The notes: generated from the sequence alone by a model not told the origin. A stretch of DNA of 64,000 nt from Arthrobacter sp. PM3 (GCF_003352915.1 NZ_CP022314.1:1531637-1595636), one strand, 5' to 3'; counted from the stretch's first letter, positions 1 to 10,169 are shown. Numbers and translations are program-made.

Positions 1-2938
1 CCAGGCTCAGCGCCGGGGCCGGGGTGTCGTCGGCGTGCTCAACAAATGGCAGCGCAACCTGCTCACCGCCGAAGGTCAGCACGGCGGCAGGCCGGGCGGG
101 GGCTTCACCGGGAGCTTCGCCAGATGCTTCCCCGGCGGCGGCTTCAACCTCGGCGAGCTTCCTGACGGCGTCGACGGCGGCCTGGCGGGCCCCCGCTTCG
201 CTGGCCGCGGCAGCTTCCCCGTCGTGCAGGTGGGCGGCGTGGGCCGCGGCGGCGACCTTCGCCAGCGCGGCGCGGGTGGCTTCGGCCTTGGCGTGGCTTT
301 CGGCCTCGGTCGGCTCGGGGTGGGCGGCGGCCGGTGCGGACGGAGCGGACTCCGGGCCCTGGCCCCGGCCGCGGCGGCGGCTCTTGCGCTCGGTGCGGGC
401 GGCAGGCTGGGCCTCGGTCCGCGGGACGTAGTGCTCCGCCGCGACCGTGTTGGCGCGCCGGTGCTCGACCGGTTCGTCGTGGGTGACGACGCCGCGTCCG
501 GCGCAGGCTTCACACTGTTCGCCGAAGACTTCCAGCAGCCCGGTGCCCATCCGTTTGCGGGTCATCTGCACGAGGCCCAGCGAAGTCACCTCGGCCACCT
601 GGTGCTTGGTCCGGTCCCGGCCCAGGCATTCCACCAGGCGGCGGAGCACGAGGTCGCGGTTGGATTCGAGCACCATGTCGATGAAGTCGATCACGATGAT
701 GCCGCCGATGTCGCGCAGGCGCAGCTGCCGGACGACTTCCTCGGCCGCTTCGAGGTTGTTCTTGGTGACAGTTTCCTCAAGGTTGCCGCCGGAGCCGGTG
801 AACTTGCCGGTGTTGACGTCCACCACGGTCATGGCTTCGGTACGGTCGATCACCAGGGAACCGCCCGAGGGCAGGAAGACCTTGCGGTCCAGCGCCTTGT
901 GAATCTGCTCGTCGATGCGCCAGGCCGCGAAGATGTCCGTGTCCTTGGTCCACTTCTCGAGCCGGCCCACCAGGTCCGGTGCCACGTAGGTCACGTAGGC
1001 CTCGATGGTGTCCCAGGCCTCCTCGCCGGAGACAATCAGCTTGGAGAAGTCCTCGTTGAAGACGTCACGGACCACCTTGATGGTCAGGTCAGGCTCGCCG
1101 TAGAGGAGCTCGGGGGCCAGGATCTTCGAGGACGTCGACTGGTTCTCGATGCCTTCCCACTGTGCGCGGAGGCGGTTGATGTCGTGCGTCAGTTCTTCCT
1201 CGGACGCGCCCTCGGCCGCGGTGCGGACAATGACGCCCGCGTCCTCGGGCAGGCGGTCTTTGAGGATCCGCTTGAGGCGGTTGCGTTCGACGTCGGGCAA
1301 CTTGCGGGAGATGCCGGTCATGGAGCCGCCGGGCACGTACACCAGGTAGCGGCCCGGCAGCGAGATCTGGCTGGTGAGCCGGGCGCCCTTGTGGCCGACC
1401 GGGTCCTTGGTGACCTGGACCAGGACGGAGTCGCCGGACTTGAGCGCGTTCTCGATCCGCCGCTGCTTGCCCTCGAGGTTGACGGCGTCCCAGTTGACTT
1501 CGCCGGCGTACAGGACGGCGTTGCGGCCGCGTCCGATGTCCACGAATGCAGCTTCCATGGAGGGCAGCACATTCTGGACCTTGCCCAGGTAGACGTTGCC
1601 GATCAGGGAGTCCTGCTGGGTCTTGGACACGAAGTGCTCGGCCAGGACGCCGTCTTCGAGGACGCCGATCTGGATTCTGTCGTCGCGCTGGCGGACGATC
1701 ATCTGCCGGTCCACGGATTCGCGGCGGGCCAGGAACTCGGCCTCCGTGATGACGGTGCGGCGGCGGCCTGTGTCGCGGGATTCGCGGCGGCGCTGCTTCT
1801 TGGCCTCGAGCCGGGTGGAACCCTTGACCGAGGTGACCCGGTTGCTGGCCGGGGCTTCGCTGATCGCGCGGGGCGCACGCACCCGGGTGACCGTGTTGGG
1901 CGGATCGTCGTCCCCGCCGCCGGTCAGTTCCAGGTCCTGGTCGCCGCGGCGGCGGCGACGACGGCGGCGCGAGGTCACCCCGTCCTCGAGCGCCACGTCC
2001 TGGCCTTCGTCGCCTTCTTCGTCGGTGCCTTCACCTTCGGTGCCGGACTCGGCGGCGGTACGACTGCGACCGCGCCGGCCGCGGCTGCGGCGGCGACGGC
2101 GGCTGCCGGCGTCCTCGTCCTCGTCGGCTTCCTCTTCTTCGGTTTCGGCGGCCGCCGGGGCCGGGCGCACCACAGTGCTGAGGTCGGGGGCCTGGAAGAT
2201 CACGGACGTCAGCGCACCAGGCTCCAGGAACAGCGACGAGGCCGGGCGTTCCGTCGGTTCCTCGGACCGCGCCTCGGCGGCCGCCGGCTCGGCGGGAGCT
2301 TCGGCGGGGGCTTCTTCAGCGGCGGCCGCCGCGGCGGGGGCGGTCTCCACGGGTGCCGCTTCGGCCGGAGCTTCAGCGGGCGCTGCTGCGCTTGCCTCGG
2401 CTGTGGCGGCTTCGGCCGGGGCCTCCCCTGCGGGGGCCGCTGCGGGTGTCTCTGCCGCCGCTTCGGCTTTGGGGGCGGCCTTGGCCCGGGTGGCCCGGCG
2501 CCGGACCGGCTTCTCGGCGACGGCAGGCTCGGCGGCTGCAGGGGCAACCTCGGCTGCACCGGCGGGAACGCCGGCGTCGGCTTCCTCGGCGAACGCAGGC
2601 AGTGGTTCCGGCGCGGTCACCGGCTTGCGGGCACGGGTGCGCCGTGCCGGCGCCTTGGCCTTGCTCTCTGGGGCAGCAGCGCTTTCAGGGGCGGCATCAG
2701 TCGTTCCGGCCGCTTCCGAAGCGGGGAGGGGCTCATCCGACTCAGCAGCGGCTGCCAGGGCCGCCGCCTCAGCGACGGCCTCCGCGGCCGCCGCGGCGTC
2801 CACCTTTGCGACGGGCGCCTTGCGCCGGGTCCGGACCGCCCTCTTCGGCGCTGCCGGAGCCTCGGTTTCGGCCGTTTCAGCATTTTCCCCGGCAACTGCT
2901 CGTTCTTCGTTACCGGCTACAACCTGGTCATTATCCAT
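1..2938 (-). CDS. rne: Rne/Rng family ribonuclease (RNase E/G), 3' end outside window
   Basis: Endoribonuclease of the RNase E/G family, acting in mRNA decay and rRNA maturation. About 979 codons are present; the C-terminus lies beyond the left edge. Residues 1 to about 390 form an Ala/Pro/Glu/Arg-rich, probably disordered extension. An S1-type RNA-binding segment follows near residue 440 (AAFVDIGRGRNAVLY). The catalytic motif DFIDM lies near residue 750, with the metal-binding Asp residues. A zinc-link-type CEACAGRG lies near 805-812, matching the CPxC link that joins RNase E protomers. After it the sequence again becomes low-complexity. The ATG at 2938 follows an AGGAG about 11 bases upstream. 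The long low-complexity N-terminal extension is typical of actinobacterial RNase E/G. Family assignment is secure; E versus G naming is convention. Confidence 0.95.
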   Translation of the reverse strand, partial: MDNDQVVAGNEERAVAGENAETAETEAPAAPKRAVRTRRKAPVAKVDAAAAAEAVAEAAALAAAAESDEPLPASEAAGTTDAAPESAAAPESKAKAPARRTRARKPVTAPEPLPAFAEEADAGVPAGAAEVAPAAAEPAVAEKPVRRRATRAKAAPKAEAAAETPAAAPAGEAPAEAATAEASAAAPAEAPAEAAPVETAPAAAAAAEEAPAEAPAEPAAAEARSEEPTERPASSLFLEPGALTSVIFQAPDLSTVVRPAPAAAETEEEEADEDEDAGSRRRRRSRGRRGRSRTAAESGTEGEGTDEEGDEGQDVALEDGVTSRRRRRRRRGDQDLELTGGGDDDPPNTVTRVRAPRAISEAPASNRVTSVKGSTRLEAKKQRRRESRDTGRRRTVITEAEFLARRESVDRQMIVRQRDDRIQIGVLEDGVLAEHFVSKTQQDSLIGNVYLGKVQNVLPSMEAAFVDIGRGRNAVLYAGEVNWDAVNLEGKQRRIENALKSGDSVLVQVTKDPVGHKGARLTSQISLPGRYLVYVPGGSMTGISRKLPDVERNRLKRILKDRLPEDAGVIVRTAAEGASEEELTHDINRLRAQWEGIENQSTSSKILAPELLYGEPDLTIKVVRDVFNEDFSKLIVSGEEAWDTIEAYVTYVAPDLVGRLEKWTKDTDIFAAWRIDEQIHKALDRKVFLPSGGSLVIDRTEAMTVVDVNTGKFTGSGGNLEETVTKNNLEAAEEVVRQLRLRDIGGIIVIDFIDMVLESNRDLVLRRLVECLGRDRTKHQVAEVTSLGLVQMTRKRMGTGLLEVFGEQCEACAGRGVVTHDEPVEHRRANTVAAEHYVPRTEAQPAARTERKSRRRGRGQGPESAPSAPAAAHPEPTEAESHAKAEATRAALAKVAAAAHAAHLHDGEAAAASEAGARQAAVDAVRKLAEVEAAAGEASGEAPGEAPARPAAVLTFGGEQVALPFVEHADDTPAPALSL

Positions 2939-3415
2939 ATGTGGCGACACTCCTGCCCCTGATGCGCCGCCACATCCGGCGCCCGTTGGGGCAAATATGC
3001 GTCAACACCCGCGGGCATTGACAGAAGTCAATTGGGTACCCTCAGGTTCGCACCGACAGTGGGGTGCGGCAGCCCTGGAGGGCCGGCGAGATTGTTGTGG
3101 AACCCGTTGACCCAAACGTCACAACCAGGTGCCGTCCAATGGCATTGCGGGACAGCCGGAACCATGAGGATCCGCAGCTCCCTGCTCATCATTGGCGGTC
3201 TTGAAACAAAATCGCCGGACCGGAATCCGGATGTGGATCGGGTTCCAGCCACGATCATTGTCTCACAGGAGCCGTCAAAGCTGGCGTAGGCCGGGCTGGA
3301 AGTGCGCCGGCGGCTACGTTACGAGGTGGCCGGTACTCTGCGGTTCCGTCCAGTCTGCGGCGTTACAATCAGGCCAGAAGCACACGGTCAAAACGATCAA
3401 AAGGACACACATTCC
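2939..3415. other. Intergenic region between divergent rne and VKOR genes
   Basis: This 477-base stretch separates two divergent genes. Short open frames on both strands have no recognisable protein and no ribosome binding site, so I call none. It must carry the rne promoter, which I cannot place, and the VKOR promoter described separately. Confidence 0.6.
3364..3405 (+). promoter_or_regulatory. Predicted promoter -10 and ribosome binding site of the VKOR gene
   Basis: TACAAT at 3364-3369 is a perfect -10 hexamer. A start of transcription near 3376 would give a leader of about 40 bases, with AAGGAC at about 3400-3405 as the ribosome binding site before ATG 3416. The -35 is not clear. Confidence 0.5.
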
Positions 3416-4087
3416 ATGCCCGAGATTTCCAGCACGTCCGGCGACGCGACCGTGCATCTTCCGGACGCCGGCACGGCCTCCGCGGACCGTCCCCTTCCCG
3501 CGATGACCCGTGACCGCCCGTTCGCCTGGCTACTGCTGATCACCGGCGTGGTCGGCTGGCTCGCCTCCGGCGCCCTGGTCCTGGAGAAACTGGAAGTCCT
3601 GAAGAACCCGAACCACGTCACGATCTGCGATGTGAATCCGTGGATTTCCTGCGGCCAGGTGATGCAGACGCCGCAAAGTTCCGTGTTCGGATTCCCGAAC
3701 ATGTTCATCGGCATCGTCGCGTTCGCGGTGATCATCACCACAGCCATGGGCCTGCTGGCCGGCGCCAAATTCTCCCGCTGGTACTGGCTGGGGCTTCAGA
3801 CGGGCGTCACGCTGGGCTTCGTCTTCGTCGTCTGGCTGTGGTCCCAGGCTCTCTATTCCATCCACATCCTCTGCCCGTTCTGCATGATCGTCTGGGCCGC
3901 CATGATCCCGCTGTTCGTCTGGGTGACGGTCCGCAACATCACCCACGGCGTGATCGCGCTTCCCGCGGGACCCACCAAGGTCCTGGGCGACTCCGGCTGG
4001 ATCATCGTCGCCCTGCTGTACGTGGGCGTCATCGCCTCGATCTTCTTCGCCTTCATCCAGGTCTTCATCGGGACGTCCGGCTACTAA
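3416..4087 (+). CDS. Vitamin K epoxide reductase (VKOR) family membrane protein
   Basis: A 223-residue integral membrane protein of the VKOR family, which in bacteria passes electrons from quinone to a DsbA-like thiol oxidant and so supports disulfide formation outside the membrane. The redox motif CPFC is at residues 153-156. The upstream shuttle-loop cysteines are C71 and C79 (CDVNPWISC). About five membrane segments are predicted (near 36-56, 96-116, 124-143, 150-172, 193-215). No thioredoxin domain is fused and no DsbA partner is adjacent. I chose ATG 3416 over the longer open frame because AAGGAC precedes it and a TACAAT -10 lies about 50 bases upstream. The gene stands alone and ends in a strong terminator. 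Confidence 0.9.
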   Translation: MPEISSTSGDATVHLPDAGTASADRPLPAMTRDRPFAWLLLITGVVGWLASGALVLEKLEVLKNPNHVTICDVNPWISCGQVMQTPQSSVFGFPNMFIGIVAFAVIITTAMGLLAGAKFSRWYWLGLQTGVTLGFVFVVWLWSQALYSIHILCPFCMIVWAAMIPLFVWVTVRNITHGVIALPAGPTKVLGDSGWIIVALLYVGVIASIFFAFIQVFIGTSGY

Positions 4088-4103
4088 AAGCAGCACCTAC
4101 GCG

Positions 4104-4151
4104 AAAAGCCGGGGCTGGTGTTCGGAATCGAACACCAGCCCCGGCTTTTTT
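4104..4151. terminator. Bidirectional intrinsic terminator between VKOR gene and ndk
   Basis: A perfect 17-base-pair stem (about 4108-4124 with 4129-4145) with a GAAT loop, flanked by AAAA on the left and six T on the right, so it can terminate the convergent VKOR and ndk transcripts. Confidence 0.9.
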
Positions 4152-4177
4152 GCGCCGCCACCGCGGCCGGCGGAACC

Positions 4178-4591
4178 TTAGAACCAGATCTTGATCTCAC
4201 GCTCGGCGGATTCCGCTGAATCCGAGCCGTGGACCAGGTTCTGCTGCACGGCCAGGCCCCAGTCGCGGCCGAAGTCGCCGCGGATGGTGCCGGGTGCCGC
4301 CGTCGTCGGGTCCGTGGTGCCGGCGAGGGAGCGGAAGCCCTCGATCACGCGGTGGCCTTCGAAGATCGCGGCGACCACCGGGCCGCTGAGCATGAACTCA
4401 ACCAGCGGCTCGTAGAACGGCTTGCCGACGTGCTCCTCGTAGTGCTGCTCCAGCAGTTCGCGGCTCGCGTCGACTTTTTTGAGCTCGGCCAGGGTGTAGC
4501 CCTTGGCTTCGATCCGGGCCAGGATGGCGCCGGAGAGGTTGCGGGCGACGCCGTCGGGCTTGATCAGGACGAGGGTGCGCTCAATGCTCAC
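4178..4591 (-). CDS. ndk: Nucleoside diphosphate kinase
   Basis: Transfers the terminal phosphate of a nucleoside triphosphate to a nucleoside diphosphate through a phosphohistidine, balancing NTP and dNTP pools. At 137 residues it is the usual length. The catalytic His is H121 in the signature NLVHGSDS, and the nucleotide-binding [11 protein letters not shown] is near the N-terminus. The start is GTG at 4591, preceded by GGAG six bases upstream. A longer frame begins upstream, but it adds sequence foreign to the family and runs into the DUF4233 gene. It is the last gene of the ileS-folC-DUF4233-ndk unit, 38 bases after the preceding stop. Confidence 0.96.
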   Translation of the reverse strand: MSIERTLVLIKPDGVARNLSGAILARIEAKGYTLAELKKVDASRELLEQHYEEHVGKPFYEPLVEFMLSGPVVAAIFEGHRVIEGFRSLAGTTDPTTAAPGTIRGDFGRDWGLAVQQNLVHGSDSAESAEREIKIWF

Positions 4592-4629
4592 AGCTGCTCC
4601 AATGTGTTGGGGTGGGGTTCGGACTAAGT

Positions 4630-5073
4630 CTAGTTGGTCTGCTCTTCGGGGTGGGCGGCTTCCCATTCGGCCTGCTCGCGCTCCCGCTGGGCGGCTTCCC
4701 GGTCAATCCGGATCCCGGTGCGGATGCCGTACCACCAGGCCACGGCGAAGAGGCCGCCGACCACATACATGGCGGGTTCCACGAGGCCGGCAAGGATCAG
4801 GACGAGCTGCAGGACCCAGCCGAGGGCCACCCCCCACGGTTTCGTGAGCACCGCGCAGGTGAAGATGTACAGCAGGCACAGGCCGATCCCCACGGGGAAG
4901 ACGACGGTGGCCGGAATCTCGTTCCGGTGCAGCCCGAAGACGGCCAGCATCCCGAAGAGGACCACGAATGCTTCCAGCAGCAGGACCGTGGAGGCGAACA
5001 GGACCTTGGTGGAGCGCCGCTTTTTGGGCATGCCCGGGCGCCATTCGCGCTGGGCTTTGGTCAGTTTGGCCAT
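4630..5073 (-). CDS. DUF4233 domain membrane protein
   Basis: A 147-residue protein with three to four hydrophobic segments (about 24-47, 52-75, 82-102, 104-117) between a basic N-terminus and a charged C-terminal tail rich in Glu and Arg. It matches the DUF4233 family, which in actinobacteria is habitually found directly after folC. The function is unknown. It starts 3 bases after the folC stop, so translation is probably coupled. Association with folate polyglutamylation is inferred only from this conserved neighbourhood. Confidence 0.88.
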   Translation of the reverse strand: MAKLTKAQREWRPGMPKKRRSTKVLFASTVLLLEAFVVLFGMLAVFGLHRNEIPATVVFPVGIGLCLLYIFTCAVLTKPWGVALGWVLQLVLILAGLVEPAMYVVGGLFAVAWWYGIRTGIRIDREAAQREREQAEWEAAHPEEQTN

Positions 5074-5076
5074 CGT

Positions 5077-6447
5077 TTACGAGTCCGCCTTTCCGAGCAG
5101 GATCCGGGCATCGGCGACAAGTGTGATCGAACCGGTCACGAGGACCCCGCCGGCGGGCTCGTTGTCGGCGTCGGCGCGTTCCACGGCCCATTCGAGGGCG
5201 TCGTCGAGTTTTTCGGCCACGTGGATGTTTTCCTCGCCGAACCCGAGATCGAGGGCGATCTCGGCGAGCTCCTCGGCCGGCACGGCCCGGGGCGAGTTGG
5301 ACTGGGTGAAGCAGTATTCGGTGGCGAGTGCGCCCAGGGACTCCTTGAGCTGGCGGAGGATCTCCTCGGCGTCCTTTTCCTTCAGGACGCCCACCACCAC
5401 CACGAGCTTGGTGAAGTTGAACGCCTCGTGGATGGCTTCGGCGGAAACCCTGATGCCCGCGGGGTTGTGGGCGGCGTCCACCAGGATCGTCGGTGAGTTG
5501 CGGACCACCTCGAGCCGGCCCGGGGACGTGACGGTGGCGAAGGCCTCCTGCAGGATTTCAGTGTCGATCGCCTTTTCACCGCCGAAGAACGCTTCGAGCG
5601 CGGCAATCGCGACGGCGGCGTTCTCGGCCTGGTGCGCGCCGTGCAGCGGCACCAGCAGGTCCTCGTAGCGGCCGGCGAGGCCCTGGATGGTGACCATCTG
5701 GCCGCCGACGGCGACCGTGCGGGACTCCACGCCGAACTCCACGCCCTCGAAGCGGAACGGCACGTTGACTTCCCGGGCCTTCTCGAGCAGGACCTGGGCC
5801 GCGTCCACCGGCTGCGCCGCGCTGACCAGGAAGCCGCCGGGCTTGATGATGCCGGCCTTCTCGTAGGCGATGTCCCCGGTGGTGTCGCCCAGGAGCTCCG
5901 TGTGGTCCAGGGAGATCGGCGTGACCACGGAGACCTGGCCGTCGCCGACGTTTGTGGCGTCGGTGATGCCGCCCAGGCCCACTTCGATCACGGCGACGTT
6001 GACCGGCTGGTCCGCGAAGATCGCGAAGCCCAGGATGGTCAGGCACTCGAAGTAGGTCAGGCGCGGCTGGCCCTCAGCTTCGAGTTCACTGTCCACGATC
6101 TGCAGGTACGGCCGGATCTCGTCCCAGATGCGCACGAAAGTCTCATCCGGCACCGGCGCGCCGTCGATACTGATCCGTTCGGTGACCTTGGACAGGTGCG
6201 GGCTTGTGTAGCGGCCGGTGCTCAGGCCGTGGGCGCGCAGCCCGGCCTCGATCATCCGGGCCGTGGAGGTTTTGCCGTTGGTGCCGGTGACGTGGATGAT
6301 CGGGAACGCCTTGTTCGGCTCCCCCAGGATCTCCATCGCGCGGAACAGCGGGGCAAGCCGCGGTTCCATCTTGTTTTCCGGCGCCCGGCCCAGGAGTTCG
6401 GCGTAGACGCTTTCCACGGAGAATTCGTCGGTCGGTTCGAATGACAT
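5077..6447 (-). CDS. folC: Bifunctional folylpolyglutamate synthase / dihydrofolate synthase
   Basis: Mur-ligase-fold enzyme that adds glutamate to dihydropteroate and then to reduced folates, using ATP. At 456 residues it is close to the family length. The P-loop TGTNGKTS lies at residues 54-61. The folate/ATP region YTSPHLSKVTERISIDG follows near 80-96, and the C-terminal glutamate ligase domain contains the DAAHNPAG signature. ATG 6447 begins 3 bases after the ileS stop, so it is read from the ileS transcript with probable translational coupling. Expression may therefore respond indirectly to the upstream T-box. Confidence 0.96.
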   Translation of the reverse strand: MSFEPTDEFSVESVYAELLGRAPENKMEPRLAPLFRAMEILGEPNKAFPIIHVTGTNGKTSTARMIEAGLRAHGLSTGRYTSPHLSKVTERISIDGAPVPDETFVRIWDEIRPYLQIVDSELEAEGQPRLTYFECLTILGFAIFADQPVNVAVIEVGLGGITDATNVGDGQVSVVTPISLDHTELLGDTTGDIAYEKAGIIKPGGFLVSAAQPVDAAQVLLEKAREVNVPFRFEGVEFGVESRTVAVGGQMVTIQGLAGRYEDLLVPLHGAHQAENAAVAIAALEAFFGGEKAIDTEILQEAFATVTSPGRLEVVRNSPTILVDAAHNPAGIRVSAEAIHEAFNFTKLVVVVGVLKEKDAEEILRQLKESLGALATEYCFTQSNSPRAVPAEELAEIALDLGFGEENIHVAEKLDDALEWAVERADADNEPAGGVLVTGSITLVADARILLGKADS

Positions 6448-6450
6448 GGT

Positions 6451-9400
6451 TCACGCCCCTACTTCTGCGGTGGTCTTCGCAACACTGACCTGCGGTTCCT
6501 TGACGTCGGCCGGGACAGTGTCCAGCCGGACCGTCAGGGTCTCGGCGGTGACGAGCTCCTCGTTGGCCAGCAGGGCGTCGATGATCTCCGGCGTCGCGGT
6601 GACGGTGGTGTGGATCCGGTCGCTGACGTTGAGCCCGGCGTCCTTGCGGGCCTGCTGGATGGCGCGGACCATGTCGCGGGCCGCTCCTTCGGCCTCAAGC
6701 TCCGGGGTGACCTCGGTGTTGAGGACCACGAACCCGCCGCCGGGCAGCACGGCGGCAGCCCGGGAACCGGCGCCTTCCGCGGTTTCGGCCACGACCGTTT
6801 CGAGGGTGTATTCGTGCGGCTCGAGTTCGAGTCCGCCGGCGGTGACCGTGCCCTCGCCGCTGACAGACCAGTCGCCGGACTTCGAGGCCTTGATGGCCTG
6901 CTGCACATTCTTGCCCAGGCGCGGACCGGCGGCGCGGGCGTTGACCACGAGCTTCTGCTCAATGCCGAACTCCTCCGGGGAGGCGGTGTCGGCGTCGAGC
7001 ACGCGAACGGCACGCAGGTTCAGTTCATCGGCGACGACGGCGGCGAAGCCTTCCAGCGCCGCAGCCCCGGGCGCCACGACGGTGAGCTCCTGCAGCGGCA
7101 GGCGCACACGCAGGTTCGCGGCCTTGCGCAGCGAGGAGCCGGTGGAACAGATCTGCTGCACCCGGTCCATCGCCTCGACCAGGTCCGGGTTGGCCGGGAA
7201 CAGGTCCGCGTCCGGCCAGTCGGCCAGGTGCACCGAGCGTCCGCCGGTGAGGCCGCGCCAGATTTCCTCGGTGACCAGCGGCAGGAGCGGGGCCGCGACC
7301 CGGCAGACGGTTTCGAGCGCCGTGTAGAGGGCGTCGAAGGCGTCGGCGTTCTCGTCGAAGAAACGCTGGCGGCTCCGACGGACATACCAGTTGGTGAGCA
7401 TGTCCAGGTAGCCGCGGAGCTCGTCGCAGGCCCCGGAGATGTCGTAGCTGTCCAGCTGGGCGGTCATGTGCCGGACGAGGTCGCCCGTGTTCGCCATCAG
7501 GTACGTATCCAGGGTGTCGGCGTAGCCGTCGTAGCGCAGCTTCGCGTCATAGCCGGCCGCTTGTCCTGCTGCAGCGTTAGCCGCGTTGGTGTACAGCGTG
7601 AAGAAGCTGTACACGTTCCACAGCGGCAGGATGACCTGGCGGACGCCGTCGCGGATGCCCTGCTCGGTGACCACAAGGTTGCCGCCGCGCAGGATCGGGC
7701 TGGACATCAGGAACCAGCGCATGGCGTCGGAACCGTCACGGTCCAGGACCTCGGAGACGTCCGGGTAGTTGCGCAGGCTCTTGGACATCTTCTGCCCGTC
7801 CGAGCCCAGGACGATGCCGTGGCTGATGACGTTGCGGAAGGCCGGGCGGTCGAACAGCGCGGTGGAAAGGATGTGCAGCATGTAGAACCAGCCGCGGGTC
7901 TGGCCGATGTACTCGACGATGAAGTCCGCCGGGTTGTGGGTGTCGAACCATTCCTCGTTCTGGAACGGGTAGTGCACCTGGCCGTAGGGCATGGAGCCGG
8001 AGTCGAACCAGACGTCCAGGACATCCTCGACGCGGCGCATCACCGACTGGCCCTCTTCCGGGGTGCGGGGGTCATCCGGGTTCGGGCGGGTCAGCTCGTC
8101 GATGAAAGGCCGGTGCAGGTCCACCTGGCCGTCGTTGTTCAGCGGCAGCCGGCCGAAGTCGGCCTCGATCTCGGCCAGGGAACCGTAGACGTCGGTGCGC
8201 GGGTAGTCCGGGTCCGTGGACTGCCACACGGGGATGGGGCTGCCCCAGTAGCGGTTGCGGCTGATGGACCAGTCCCGGGCGTTGGCGAGCCACTTGCCGA
8301 ACTGGCCGTCCTTGACGTTGCCAGGGATCCAGTTGATCTCCTGGTTGAGTTCGGACATGCGGTCTTTGAACTTGGTGACCTCGACGTACCAGGAGGACAC
8401 GGCGCGGTAGATCAGCGGGTTGCGGCAGCGCCAGCAGTGCGGGTAGCTGTGCTCGTAGCTGGCCTGGCGGACCAGCCGGCCCTGGGCGCGCAGCGCCTGG
8501 GTGATGGGCTTGTTGGCCTCGAACACCTGCAGCCCGGCGATCCCGGCCAGCGGGCCGTGGCTGAACAGGGGCAGGAACTTCGCGCCCTCGTCGACGGAGA
8601 GGACCACGGGGATGCCGGCCTCTTCACAGACCTTCTGGTCGTCCTCGCCGTAGGCGGGAGCCTGGTGGACGATGCCGGTGCCGTCGGTGGTGGTGACGTA
8701 GTCGGCCACGAGGAAACGCCAGGCGTTCTCGGTGCCGTACTTTTCGGCGTCGTGGAAGTAGTCCCAGAGCGGCTCGTAGCTGAGCCCCTCGAGCTCGGCG
8801 CCGGCGTGCCGGGAGGTGACGGCAGCCTCGGCGGCGGCCACGCCCTCGGCGCCGTCGCCGTAGCCGAGGTCCTTGGCGTAGGCGCCCAGGAGGTCCGCGG
8901 CCAGCAGGAAGGACCCCGTGACCGGGGCGTCGGCCGCGGCGGCCTTAATCCCGTTCGGGCCGGCCGGCAGGACCACGTAGCTGATCTCCGGGCCGACGGC
9001 GAGCGCAGCGTTGGTGGGCAGCGTCCAGGGCGTGGTGGTCCAGGCGAGCGCCTGCACCCCGGCGAGTTGCCGGGACAGCCCGGATTCGCCGGCCGTGATG
9101 GGGAAGGTGACCGTGACGGTCTGGTCCTGGCGGTTCTTGTAGACGTCGTCGTCCATGCGCAGCTCATGGTTGGACAGCGGCGTCTCGTCCTTCCAGCAGT
9201 ACGGCAGGACGCGGTAGCCGTTGTAGGTCAGACCCTTTTCGTGCAGCTGCTTGAAGGCCCACAGCACGGACTCCATGTACTCGACGTTGAGCGTCTTGTA
9301 GTCGTTGTCGAAGTCCACCCAGCGCGCCTGGCGGGTGACGTAGCTCTTCCACTCGTCGGCGTACTTCATCACGGAGGCACGGCAGGCGTCGTTGAACTTG

Positions 9401-9816
9401 TCGATCCCCATGGCCTCGATCTGGGTCTTGTCCGTCATGCCCAGCTGCTTCATGGCTTCCAGCTCGGCGGGCAGGCCGTGGGTGTCCCAGCCGAAGCGGC
9501 GCTCGACGCGGCGTCCGCGCTGGGTCTGGTACCGGCCCACGAGGTCCTTGGCGTAGCCGGTCAGGAGGTGGCCGTAGTGCGGCAGGCCGTTGGCGAAGGG
9601 CGGCCCGTCGTAGAACACGAATTCGTTGCTGCCGCGCTTTCCGCCAGGAAGATCAGAATCCCGCTGGTCGATGCTCGCCTGGAAGGTGCCGTCCTGGTCC
9701 CAGTACTTGAGGATGCGCTCCTCGATCTCCGGGAATTTGACGGAAGCGGACACTCCGGCGGAGGAGGAACTGCTGGCGTCGGAGGGTGCGGCTGAAGCCT
9801 TGGGGTAATGGGTCAT
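6451..9816 (-). CDS. ileS: Isoleucine--tRNA ligase
   Basis: Class I aminoacyl-tRNA synthetase charging tRNA-Ile. The product is 1121 residues, the length of the eukaryote-like bacterial type. The HIGH motif appears as HYGH at residues 80-83 and KMSKS near 675. The editing domain lies between them, with an anticodon-binding region after KMSKS. I placed the start at ATG 9816 rather than 13 codons upstream. The AGGA ribosome site eight bases before it is the sequence captured by the T-box sequestering hairpin, and the longer frame would lie inside that leader. It is the first gene of a unit with folC, DUF4233 and ndk. Regulation is predicted at translation by uncharged tRNA-Ile. Confidence 0.97.
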   Translation of the reverse strand: MTHYPKASAAPSDASSSSSAGVSASVKFPEIEERILKYWDQDGTFQASIDQRDSDLPGGKRGSNEFVFYDGPPFANGLPHYGHLLTGYAKDLVGRYQTQRGRRVERRFGWDTHGLPAELEAMKQLGMTDKTQIEAMGIDKFNDACRASVMKYADEWKSYVTRQARWVDFDNDYKTLNVEYMESVLWAFKQLHEKGLTYNGYRVLPYCWKDETPLSNHELRMDDDVYKNRQDQTVTVTFPITAGESGLSRQLAGVQALAWTTTPWTLPTNAALAVGPEISYVVLPAGPNGIKAAAADAPVTGSFLLAADLLGAYAKDLGYGDGAEGVAAAEAAVTSRHAGAELEGLSYEPLWDYFHDAEKYGTENAWRFLVADYVTTTDGTGIVHQAPAYGEDDQKVCEEAGIPVVLSVDEGAKFLPLFSHGPLAGIAGLQVFEANKPITQALRAQGRLVRQASYEHSYPHCWRCRNPLIYRAVSSWYVEVTKFKDRMSELNQEINWIPGNVKDGQFGKWLANARDWSISRNRYWGSPIPVWQSTDPDYPRTDVYGSLAEIEADFGRLPLNNDGQVDLHRPFIDELTRPNPDDPRTPEEGQSVMRRVEDVLDVWFDSGSMPYGQVHYPFQNEEWFDTHNPADFIVEYIGQTRGWFYMLHILSTALFDRPAFRNVISHGIVLGSDGQKMSKSLRNYPDVSEVLDRDGSDAMRWFLMSSPILRGGNLVVTEQGIRDGVRQVILPLWNVYSFFTLYTNAANAAAGQAAGYDAKLRYDGYADTLDTYLMANTGDLVRHMTAQLDSYDISGACDELRGYLDMLTNWYVRRSRQRFFDENADAFDALYTALETVCRVAAPLLPLVTEEIWRGLTGGRSVHLADWPDADLFPANPDLVEAMDRVQQICSTGSSLRKAANLRVRLPLQELTVVAPGAAALEGFAAVVADELNLRAVRVLDADTASPEEFGIEQKLVVNARAAGPRLGKNVQQAIKASKSGDWSVSGEGTVTAGGLELEPHEYTLETVVAETAEGAGSRAAAVLPGGGFVVLNTEVTPELEAEGAARDMVRAIQQARKDAGLNVSDRIHTTVTATPEIIDALLANEELVTAETLTVRLDTVPADVKEPQVSVAKTTAEVGA

Positions 9817-10120
9817 CTCGACATCCTGGGTTGAGCGGCGAACACATGTATTCATTCAGGATGCGAGGACGGCCCCTGCGTTGTCTTTCGACACCGCGGG
9901 CACCGCGGTACCACCTCACTTACCGGTACCGGATGCGTATCTTTTCGAAAAACCATTCGAGAAAGTGGTGCACCGGCGTCGGCCGCTCATTACTGCTGTG
10001 ACGGGCTTACCCGTCCGGTTCTACTGGCCCGGCTTGCGCTGCTGGTCGCCGCCGCATGCGAGGGTGTTCTTCCGGAAGCTCCCCGGTGATGGCCGGATCA
10101 ACGCTGCTACGTCGATGTTA
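9817..10120 (-). promoter_or_regulatory. Translational T-box riboswitch of ileS
   Basis: Read on the minus strand, the ileS leader holds the T-box core AGTGAGGTGGTACCGCGG (complement of 9903-9920). A candidate Stem I near 10080-10105 has an Ile codon ATC (complement of 10088-10090) as possible specifier. Downstream, CTCGCATCCTG (complement of 9857-9867) pairs over 11 bases, with one bulge, with CAGGATGTCGAG (complement of 9817-9828), which contains the ribosome binding site. The same CCTCGC can instead pair with GTGAGG of the T-box core. The two pairings exclude each other, and there is no terminator, so control is predicted at translation initiation. This matches the class of T-box known for actinobacterial ileS. 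Confidence 0.9.
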
Positions 10121-10134
10121 CCCGAAAAAAGCCG

Positions 10135-10162
10135 TTGCCGAACGGCATCCGGGGCCTAGACT
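10135..10162 (+). promoter_or_regulatory. Leaderless-type promoter of the phosphohydrolase gene
   Basis: TTGCCG at 10135-10140 and TAGACT at 10157-10162 are separated by 16 bases. The -10 ends 7 bases before ATG 10170, so transcription should start at or next to the start codon. Confidence 0.6.
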
Positions 10163-10169
10163 CAGGAGC

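Noticed and set aside
35..2962. 975-codon open frame on the plus strand over the RNase E/G gene
   Set aside because: It is the antisense shadow of rne; its product is Gly/Ala/Arg low-complexity with no domain, while the minus strand carries S1, DFIDM and zinc-link motifs.
6610..9795. 1061-codon open frame on the plus strand opposite ileS
   Set aside because: High-G+C antisense shadow; the minus strand encodes a complete IleS with HYGH and KMSKS.
9817..9855. Upstream ATG at 9855 as the start of ileS
   Set aside because: It lies inside the T-box sequestering hairpin, lacks a ribosome site, and adds residues not typical of IleS.
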